Shown in pieces: positions 57,626-64,000 of a stretch of DNA of 64,000 nt. The DNA is from Pseudoalteromonas sp. MSK9-3 (GTDB lineage Bacteria > Pseudomonadota > Gammaproteobacteria > Enterobacterales > Alteromonadaceae). The first letter of the stretch is position 1, and each line of letters opens with the position of its first letter. The position numbers were made by a program, and so were the translations under genes. Under the pieces are notes generated by a model. The model made no database searches. It was not told where the DNA came from and was given only the letters and a program-made list of their open reading frames with translations. The DNA is taken from positions 186,001 through 250,000 of the forward strand of contig NZ_MIET01000032.1 in the NCBI RefSeq assembly GCF_003590335.1, read 5' to 3'.

Positions 57626-58790
57626 TATTTTGTACCAACCTAGAAAACACATCACAAAACTTCAATGCAATTTTGTCCCACCCAAAGTTACGAGCTAACC
57701 TCCTTGAATTTAAGGACAATAAATGATGATCTCTTTGATATAAATCGAGCATTCCAGCACATGTATCTTCAACGGAATTATCAATCCATAGTCCGCACTC
57801 AAAGTCAACTGCTGAAGACCAAGGAGTGTTTTTACTTGCCAAGATGGGAGTCCCTGAAGCAAGGCTTTCCAAGTAGACATTTCCAAAATTTTCATTATGT
57901 GAGGGTAACACAAATAGATCAGCCAGCTTTAAGAAATTACTTTTTCCTTCTTCCTTTAAGTGCCCAACAAAAAATACACTTGGTTGAAGGTTAAGTTCGC
58001 AAACCAGCCTCTTTAGATAGTTAAGCTCTCCTTCGTCTTGCCCAGCAATAAAAAGCTTTGAGTTAGTTTTCTTTTTATGAAACTTAGAAAAAGCATGTAT
58101 AAGTATATCAAAACCCTTCTTTTTTTGTATACGACCCATAGAAACAACAACGTAACTTTCATCAGTAACTTCCGCATCAGAAATACTATTGAAAAATTCG
58201 GGTTTCTTTTTATCTGGTCTATAATCATAATCCCTAATGTTAATACCATTAGGGATGACAACGCAATTTGCAGACGGGAAACATTTTAAAACTTCACCTT
58301 CTTCTTGCTCAGAGGTTACATGAAAGATATTATTATTCATGTATGGTCGAATAAAAAAGCTAAGCCAGAGACGCTTAAACTTGCTGCCGTTTTCAAGACA
58401 CCAGTCACCTAAAGAGCCTCGCGGTGACAAAAGGACTGGCTTTTTGTATATTTTCCCCAATATAAGAGAAATAGCTGTTGAAACACTAAATATTGATTGT
58501 ATGTGCAGGATATCGCTATTCTTTATATCTTTATATACACCAAACAAAAGAGGTAAAGATAATTTACCTACAATCGTTTCATTATAATACTTAACCGATA
58601 TTCCATTTACTTTAATAAAAGTATTAACTACGACATCTAATCTATTTGTCATATTTGCATTTGTAGTGACAACATTTAAGTCAACTGCTTCTATTTCAAC
58701 CAGCTCTTTACTAGCATACAATGACGAGAAAATTGGACCGCCATATACAACAGCAGGATAGAAAGAAGGAATTATCAGACAAATTTTCAT
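57618..58790 (-). CDS. Family 4 glycosyltransferase
   Basis: 390 residues from the ATG at 58790. GT-B fold: N-terminal MKICLIIPSFYPAVVYGGP, then SPRGSLGDWCLENGSKFKRL, NGINIRDYDYRPDKK, GRIQKKKGFDILIHAF and the nucleotide-sugar site SHNENFGNVYLESLASGTPI with the E-x7-E pair. Retaining transferase; sugar unknown. The sequence is AT-rich, as is the rest of the core from wzx to the acetyltransferase gene. Confidence 0.9.
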   Translation of the reverse strand: MKICLIIPSFYPAVVYGGPIFSSLYASKELVEIEAVDLNVVTTNANMTNRLDVVVNTFIKVNGISVKYYNETIVGKLSLPLLFGVYKDIKNSDILHIQSIFSVSTAISLILGKIYKKPVLLSPRGSLGDWCLENGSKFKRLWLSFFIRPYMNNNIFHVTSEQEEGEVLKCFPSANCVVIPNGINIRDYDYRPDKKKPEFFNSISDAEVTDESYVVVSMGRIQKKKGFDILIHAFSKFHKKKTNSKLFIAGQDEGELNYLKRLVCELNLQPSVFFVGHLKEEGKSNFLKLADLFVLPSHNENFGNVYLESLASGTPILASKNTPWSSAVDFECGLWIDNSVEDTCAGMLDLYQRDHHLLSLNSRRLARNFGWDKIALKFCDVFSRLVQNNE

Positions 58791-58810
58791 TATATAAACC
58801 AATTAAAAAG

Positions 58811-59902
58811 TTAAAATCTTTTTCTTAAAAACCTAACATATAAAACAAAAAACAAAGAAAACAACATTAAATAAAACAACGCAGCATTACTTGTTGAATA
58901 ATAAAAGCTCGGCACCCCATCATTAAAAAATGGTATGAACTCACAAACAACTATAAAGTATAATACCCTTTCAAAAACATTTTGAGAGGCGAGCAATCTA
59001 CAAATAATAACTACTACGATAGCGAATACCAACATCCCTAAAATACCAAAAAAGCCATAACTAACCAAAAAGTAACCAATATAACCTGGCGCAATACCGA
59101 TGTTATTAGAGTTTCTATTAAATACATCTTCAGTTACTCTTGAATTAGTTGAAGAATAATTAAAATCATAAAAGGGACCAAAGTCATAAATATAATGAAC
59201 AATATGAAACGTCTCCAAAAAAGTCACAAACCTAAAGAGTATATTATAAACAATCTTTTCAAAAGTTACTTCTGCATCACGAGTTTGGTATACGAAGAAA
59301 ACAACAGAAAATAGAAAAACTATACATGCAATTATTATTGCTTTCTGTCTTTTCCCTTGACGATTAAAGATTGCCAACACAAACAAAACAAATGGAAATA
59401 GAGGCTGTTTAGTCAAAAAGACACCAGAAAGATAGCTCGATGTAAATAATCCGATAATAACAATGAGTAGCGTTTTAAACTCCTTTGGGTAAAGTGTATA
59501 AGCAGCTAGTGTTAACGCAGGAACAAATGTAGTGCCAAATTTAAACAACAACCCAATATATTGGACTTGCTGGCTACCGTTTAATATCATTGCATTATCT
59601 AAAGTTGGCGAATAATAAAAACAAAACAAACTTGATGTGGATACGAGTAATAGAATTAAATTTAGATAAACCTTCTCCTCAGCTGGCTTTGAGTTTTTTA
59701 TGAACTCAAAGCCTTCGTATTTACTTGAAAAAAAATACAAGAAACCAAATGACAATAACAGAACAAAAATACTAAACAGTGACTCTAAAGAGGTTATGAC
59801 TACTGACTTATTGTCATACGGCGAAATAAAATCGAAGAGACCAATATATAAAACCTGTAAAAAAGTTGCAGATAGCAATATCAAACTCAATATTCTAAAC
59901 AT
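58811..59902 (-). CDS. wzy: Probable oligosaccharide repeat-unit polymerase Wzy
   Basis: 363 residues from the ATG at 59902, with about ten hydrophobic helices and a large periplasmic loop (about 225-275) containing HIVHYIYDFGPFYDFNYSST. PGYIGYFLVSYGFFGILGML after the loop is typical of polymerases. Wzy proteins share little sequence, so the call rests on topology and on its place between wzx and the glycosyltransferase genes. It joins repeat units on undecaprenyl diphosphate at the periplasmic face. Confidence 0.75.
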   Translation of the reverse strand: MFRILSLILLSATFLQVLYIGLFDFISPYDNKSVVITSLESLFSIFVLLLSFGFLYFFSSKYEGFEFIKNSKPAEEKVYLNLILLLVSTSSLFCFYYSPTLDNAMILNGSQQVQYIGLLFKFGTTFVPALTLAAYTLYPKEFKTLLIVIIGLFTSSYLSGVFLTKQPLFPFVLFVLAIFNRQGKRQKAIIIACIVFLFSVVFFVYQTRDAEVTFEKIVYNILFRFVTFLETFHIVHYIYDFGPFYDFNYSSTNSRVTEDVFNRNSNNIGIAPGYIGYFLVSYGFFGILGMLVFAIVVVIICRLLASQNVFERVLYFIVVCEFIPFFNDGVPSFYYSTSNAALFYLMLFSLFFVLYVRFLRKRF

Positions 59903-60962
59903 TATTACTACCAAAAATACTAACAATTAAATTATCAAGCTGCTCTTTAAAGCTGGAGCAATGCAACTCAACGCTTTTAGAGTAGCTCGATTCAAGTTTA
60001 CCTGAGTGCTCTTTGTATAGTTTACAAATATTATTTACTTCGTTTGCAATATCGTAAGTGGAATTTGATGCAATCACACCATTATCATAGAGGAGATTCG
60101 TACCTCGTATACTATCTATAGTACAAACCAACCTTACACCAAGCTGCCTAACTTGTATTGAGCGATTACATAGCCCAGAACCACCGACGTCTGTTAGTAA
60201 AACTAACATTGACTCCCTAATAATAAGCTCAATATTATCTATGAAACCTACAGCCTTAATATCAACTTTGGATTTACAGAATTTTTTTCCATTGAAGGCT
60301 AAAGCTATTTCATTCGAATACTTGCCTGAAACTATTACTTCGACACTATCTTCACTTGATGCTCTTAATTGGAATAAGCTTTCTAAGACTTTTATAGCGA
60401 TCTTCACACCTGAACCATTAGGGTTATACAGGAAAACCTGATTTTTTTTAAAAACCTGACTTTGATTTATTCTAATATCAAATGAATCAAAATCAGGGGA
60501 TGGTAAAAGCAAATTCAATTTATTAATGTCATAACCAGATGAGCTATACCAGGCACATTCTTCCTGTGAAGCGAGAATGAGCTTAAAATAACGCATTCTT
60601 CTCTCTATATAGTAGTTATAAATAACCCTGTGTAAATTCTTTCCTGTCTTAAGAAAATCTGAGATTGAAGTTTTAAGTGGAGAATCAGCAACATAAATAT
60701 AAGTATTTTTAGGTATATAACCTAGATAACCACGAAAAAGATAAAGTGGCCCTAATAGGAAATACTCCGAATCCCTATTATTAAAAATCTTTTTTAGTTG
60801 CAATTTAGCTAACTTCCTATCTAGCGTATCAACATAATGCAAATTTACAGTGTAATTTAACGATAAAAACACTTTATAGATATTGATCAAATCCTTTTTA
60901 TGACCAGGCCCAGCTCCAGACCCACTAAATAACGTTGGTAAGATTAAATTAAGTTTTGCCAT
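59895..60962 (-). CDS. Probable GT-B glycosyltransferase, poorly recognised
   Basis: 355 residues. The C-terminal half resembles a GT-B domain (VFLYNPNGSGVKIAIKVLES, VIVSGKYSNEI, LLTDVGGSGLCNRSIQVRQL), but the usual E-x7-E pair is not clear. The N-terminus, LNLILPTLFSGSGAGPGHKK, has a Gly-rich loop. The family is not certain. It overlaps the genes on both sides slightly (8 bases with wzy and 19 bases with the upstream gene), so it belongs to the same transcript. Confidence 0.65.
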   Translation of the reverse strand: MAKLNLILPTLFSGSGAGPGHKKDLINIYKVFLSLNYTVNLHYVDTLDRKLAKLQLKKIFNNRDSEYFLLGPLYLFRGYLGYIPKNTYIYVADSPLKTSISDFLKTGKNLHRVIYNYYIERRMRYFKLILASQEECAWYSSSGYDINKLNLLLPSPDFDSFDIRINQSQVFKKNQVFLYNPNGSGVKIAIKVLESLFQLRASSEDSVEVIVSGKYSNEIALAFNGKKFCKSKVDIKAVGFIDNIELIIRESMLVLLTDVGGSGLCNRSIQVRQLGVRLVCTIDSIRGTNLLYDNGVIASNSTYDIANEVNNICKLYKEHSGKLESSYSKSVELHCSSFKEQLDNLIVSIFGSNNV

Positions 60963-62020
60963 AACATTTCACACATAGATAAATTATAATCTTGGATTCC
61001 ATAAAACTTTTCATTTTCAATCTTTTCTTTAAAAGCAATTATAATCTCTGGATTTTTAATAATCTTTTCAATATAGCCTTCACATTCCTCTATATTATTA
61101 GCATCAAATAAAAAGCCATTATCACCATGTTTATAATGGGAACCTGATTGAAAACTTACAACTCCTGGCAAGCCTAAACTCATAGCTTCAAGAGTGACAA
61201 ATGAAGAACCTTCACTGTATGAAGGAAATAACAAACAATCACATTCAGAAAAAAGCTTAAATAATTTTTTTTGCTCTAACTTGCCGTGATTGAATATATT
61301 GCCGAGCGGTGGCGGACTGCAAACTGCATCGCCAACTAAGTGAAACTCCGCAAGAGGAAACTTTTTTGCTAATGAAAATATAGTATCAACACCTTTAGTA
61401 TACTCAAGACGTCCAGCAAAAATAAACTTAATCCTTGACTGATTGTTCTTTTTCTCAAATTGTTCTCCTAGCTCTATTTCGGGCCTTGGGTATAAACAAA
61501 TGTGAGTGTTTGCTTTAGGACAAATGCTTTTCACATAATTTGAAACCGCAATAGAAGGGCATGCGATCACATCAGAACATTCGAATGTTCTAAGTTCACG
61601 TTCATATATGCTGGTGATATCGTACTGTTCATTTTGATAACGATTCCTAAGCTCGGCCAATTCTAAAGCGCAAGAAACTTGCTCATGAACTTTAAGCCTA
61701 CAATTGACCCTATCTAATATTGGCATTCCATTTGCTATCGTATAGACGATACTATCCCTTTTAACTTTTTTAAGTATGCTTAAATGAAAATTATTTATTG
61801 CTCTATTGGTACCAAGATCGAGACTATCTCTAACTATATAGTTGCCAATTTTTTGGGTTGCAAATGGGAGCATATATCTATTTTTAATTATGTTCTCAGA
61901 TTCAAAATTGAATTTCTTTACATGTGAATAATGCAAATTCACTTTGAACTCTTTAGCTAACGCCCTAACTCCAATAAAGTTATTTCGTCTTCCCCATTGA
62001 ACCCAATTCAACTCATGCAT
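60944..62020 (-). CDS. Family 4 glycosyltransferase
   Basis: 358 residues. The C-terminal GT4 domain is clear: KFIFAGRLEYTKGVDTIFSL, FHLVGDAVCSPPPLGNIFNHG and SYSEGSSFVTLEAMSLGLPG with the E-x7-E pair. The N-terminal Rossmann half is short and begins MHELNWVQWGRRNNFIGV without the usual Gly-rich loop, so the start could lie elsewhere, though its ATG overlaps the wzx end by 8 bases. Donor and acceptor are unknown. Confidence 0.83.
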   Translation of the reverse strand: MHELNWVQWGRRNNFIGVRALAKEFKVNLHYSHVKKFNFESENIIKNRYMLPFATQKIGNYIVRDSLDLGTNRAINNFHLSILKKVKRDSIVYTIANGMPILDRVNCRLKVHEQVSCALELAELRNRYQNEQYDITSIYERELRTFECSDVIACPSIAVSNYVKSICPKANTHICLYPRPEIELGEQFEKKNNQSRIKFIFAGRLEYTKGVDTIFSLAKKFPLAEFHLVGDAVCSPPPLGNIFNHGKLEQKKLFKLFSECDCLLFPSYSEGSSFVTLEAMSLGLPGVVSFQSGSHYKHGDNGFLFDANNIEECEGYIEKIIKNPEIIIAFKEKIENEKFYGIQDYNLSMCEMLWQNLI

Positions 62021-63254
62021 TTATTACAGCCTTTCTTAAGTAATTCCTAGATGCAAAATATTTGAATGTTGCCTGAAGTGAAACCAACAAAATAAAAATA
62101 TAGATGCCGAACAAATTAACAAGAACTACCTTTAAAGGAGTAAAAACTAAAAATGCATTTATATCAATTCTTGACTGGTATTTTGGTAATCCTAGCGCAT
62201 AAAAAGCAGTGTATACAAAATCTCTTGGTAAAGAGAACAGTAAATTACCGGATAACAAAATCGAAATAATTATAATTTCATTTATATTTTCTGAGCTTAT
62301 CTTTTTAATAGAAAAACCTAAGTAAGATATAAAAAAGAAGAAAGTCAGCAAAAAGCAGAAAAAGAAAAATAAGTAGACCATTGTCTTCTTTGATTCATGA
62401 AGAATATTAACGTATTGACTAATATTCACTCTACCTCTTAAACAGCCGGTAACTGACGGCACGATAGTTGCTGTGTGGCATTTATTTACAAACTGAGTAA
62501 CAAAACTTAAGATCTGTTGTGTTATATAGTATAATGATAAAAAACCATCTGTAATAAAGCTTAGTAAAAATCTTTCAATTAATGGCTCAAACTTTGTTAT
62601 AGATGAAGTAAATATCAAAGTTTTAGATTTTAGTATTATAGAGAAAATATATAAGAAATGACGCCGCCTTGGAAGACTGAATCGTACAAAGGTCAACAGT
62701 AGTAACACTAAGAGCCAGCCCTTAAATATATAAATAAGTATAATATCTTCCACACTAAGCATTTTTCGAAGGGACATAATGAAAAGCAATCCTATGGCAT
62801 TAGATAGTAAGCTTGCACCTTCGATGAGCAAAAACTTTTCTTTGGCATACAAATACACAGAAAGAGAGGAAGACATAACTAAGGCTGGAATAGCAAGTAA
62901 TAACAATAAATAAATTTCAGAATATTCTACACTAAAGAACAGCTTAAACAGCAAGTAAAGCATTATCATTATAAAGATGGAAAATAAGAACACCACAAAC
63001 ATATACGCGGTATGTAAAGCTTCAGCCCTTTTTTTACCCTTAACTATACAAGGTAATAACATTCCGTTAATTGGGAATATAAAAAGTGCAAGTACCAGCT
63101 GTGGAATTGACAGTGCCAGAAAATAGTTATCTAAATCACTACTGGCACCAATATATGCTAACAAAGAAAATGAAGTAGCAAACTGTATTAAACCACTTCC
63201 GCCTACTAATAATAAAAGTAAAATACGCATAAACTTAGTAATAGTTAACTTCAC
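62013..63254 (-). CDS. wzx: Lipid-linked oligosaccharide flippase Wzx, MurJ/MATE-like
   Basis: 413 residues and about 12 to 14 hydrophobic helices. YFLALSIPQLVLALFIFPIN GMLLP near the start and LPRDFVYTAFYALGLPKYQS near the end resemble the MurJ/MviN type of exporter more than classic Wzx. It should flip the undecaprenyl-linked repeat unit to the periplasm. The start is a GTG at 63254 that overlaps the wzc stop by one base (TAGTG), so translation is coupled. Confidence 0.82.
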   Translation of the reverse strand: MKLTITKFMRILLLLLVGGSGLIQFATSFSLLAYIGASSDLDNYFLALSIPQLVLALFIFPINGMLLPCIVKGKKRAEALHTAYMFVVFLFSIFIMIMLYLLFKLFFSVEYSEIYLLLLLAIPALVMSSSLSVYLYAKEKFLLIEGASLLSNAIGLLFIMSLRKMLSVEDIILIYIFKGWLLVLLLLTFVRFSLPRRRHFLYIFSIILKSKTLIFTSSITKFEPLIERFLLSFITDGFLSLYYITQQILSFVTQFVNKCHTATIVPSVTGCLRGRVNISQYVNILHESKKTMVYLFFFFCFLLTFFFFISYLGFSIKKISSENINEIIIISILLSGNLLFSLPRDFVYTAFYALGLPKYQSRIDINAFLVFTPLKVVLVNLFGIYIFILLVSLQATFKYFASRNYLRKAVINA

Positions 63255-64000
63255 TATTTTGAAGACTTATATTCATAATTATAGTACCCATAATATCCAT
63301 ACGCATTGCTTGCCTTTTTAACCACCCCATTAAATACAACCCCTTTTACATCTATACCATTTTGCTCAAAGCGGTTACGTGTTATTTCAAGCTCTTTAAC
63401 ATGGTTCTGGCCAAATCGCGTTACTAGTAGCGTACTGCCTGCATGTGCACTGACAATAGCAGGATCTGTTACTGCTAAAATTGGGGGGGTATCTATAATG
63501 ACTAAATCATATTTACTGCTTACTTCTTCAACCAACTTACTAAAGTTACTATGCATTAATAACTCTGAAGGGTTTGGTGGTATTTGTCCTCTGGTAATTA
63601 CGTCTAAATTTGTAACTTGGCTAGATTTAGTGACCTCAGTCAAACTTAACCGACCTGATAAATAGTCACTCAAGCCGTTATCCCAATTCATACCAAACTG
63701 AGTTTGCAGGTAGCCTTTTCGCATATCAGCATCAATGATCAGCACTTTTTTATCACTTTGCGCTAGCACTGTTGCTAGATTTACTGAAATAAATGATTTA
63801 CCCACACCAGGGCTTGGCCCTGAAATAGCAATGATATTATTTTTGGCTTCCATCATGGCAAAATGAAGACTGGTTCTAAGGCTTCGCAATGCTTCAATCG
63901 AGAGGTCCGCAGGGTTATCTACTGCAAGTATTGACTTGGCTTTTTGAGTTTTACCTTTACGTGCCCTTGCAAAACCGGTCAATTTAACTTGGTACTCTGA
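63254..64000 (-). CDS. wzc: Tyrosine-protein kinase Wzc, C-terminal part (5' end outside window)
   Basis: The frame stays open to the window edge, so an internal Met/Leu near 63982 is not the true start. About 248 residues of the cytoplasmic BY-kinase domain are visible: Walker A GPSPGVGKSFISVNLA, Walker A' VLIIDADMRKG and Walker B YDLVIIDTPP, ending in a Tyr-rich tail (NAYGYYGYYNYEYKSSK) with seven tyrosines for autophosphorylation. The kinase and its missing N-terminal chain-length domain control polymer length and export with Wza. wza and wzb are expected just beyond the window. Confidence 0.93.
   Translation of the reverse strand, partial: SEYQVKLTGFARARKGKTQKAKSILAVDNPADLSIEALRSLRTSLHFAMMEAKNNIIAISGPSPGVGKSFISVNLATVLAQSDKKVLIIDADMRKGYLQTQFGMNWDNGLSDYLSGRLSLTEVTKSSQVTNLDVITRGQIPPNPSELLMHSNFSKLVEEVSSKYDLVIIDTPPILAVTDPAIVSAHAGSTLLVTRFGQNHVKELEITRNRFEQNGIDVKGVVFNGVVKKASNAYGYYGYYNYEYKSSK

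Noticed and set aside
63254..63982. A complete short ParA-like ATPase gene
   Set aside because: The frame continues open to the window edge and the Tyr-rich tail marks it as the C-terminal part of Wzc.

Overview
This window looks like a chromosomal piece of a marine gammaproteobacterium of the order Alteromonadales, most like Pseudoalteromonas. The evidence is the E. coli-like order lptD-surA-pdxA-rsmA-apaG-apaH, close ArcA and ArcB homologues, and families common in that order (DUF2333, DUF3718-like, TIGR03899-like, TIGR04219-like, YjbH). The species is inferred from protein recognition only. I found no rRNA, tRNA or CRISPR.

Layout. 1-7.2 kb: the end of lptD, then surA, pdxA, rsmA, apaG, apaH (outer-membrane assembly, vitamin B6, ribosome maturation, Ap4A hydrolysis), then a chemoreceptor. 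7.5-19.4 kb: housekeeping genes (tkt, metK behind a MetJ-type operator, an EamA transporter, a RidA protein, folA, obgE-rpmA-rplU, ispB, mutY-yggX, trmB, rsmC). 20.5-26.4 kb: a signalling block with a CHASE8-type histidine kinase overlapping a YfiR-like periplasmic protein, then arcA and arcB convergent to each other. 26.6-33 kb: folE2, a DUF2726 protein, mtnN, an orphan CbiB-like protein, tyrS and an M23 peptidase. 33.3-42.2 kb: a REC/degenerate GGDEF/EAL protein, a membrane-anchored SRPBCC protein that appears to start at AUU, a three-gene envelope/copper set, a small psp operon and dusA.

42.2-44.3 kb is the most unusual region: a tandem array of about 90-bp units. Each unit has two hairpins in opposite orientation, one with a 5' GTAG and one with GTTG on the other strand, both with a 7-bp stem and a TTTAC loop. 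This is a REP/BIME arrangement. Two genes sit inside it, each between a REP and the next inverted partner. One is a REP-associated HUH transposase (RAYT) with Cys at the expected catalytic Tyr. The other is a tyrosine-recombinase-like protein that has lost most catalytic residues, including the Tyr. Either the array is being fossilised or the two proteins have been kept as DNA-binding proteins.

44.4-48.6 kb: an Ala/Thr/Val-rich lipoprotein and a YjbH-type exopolysaccharide outer-membrane protein, divergently transcribed. 48.7-64 kb: a minus-strand Wzx/Wzy polysaccharide cluster. In transcription order it reads wzc (C-terminal part), wzx, two glycosyltransferases, a wzy-like gene, two more glycosyltransferases, a wcaF-like acetyltransferase, gmd, another glycosyltransferase, fcl, gmm, manC, manB, wecA. 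It makes GDP-mannose and GDP-L-fucose and starts the repeat unit on undecaprenyl phosphate. The wzx-to-acetyltransferase core is visibly more AT-rich than its flanks, as expected of an exchanged serotype cassette.
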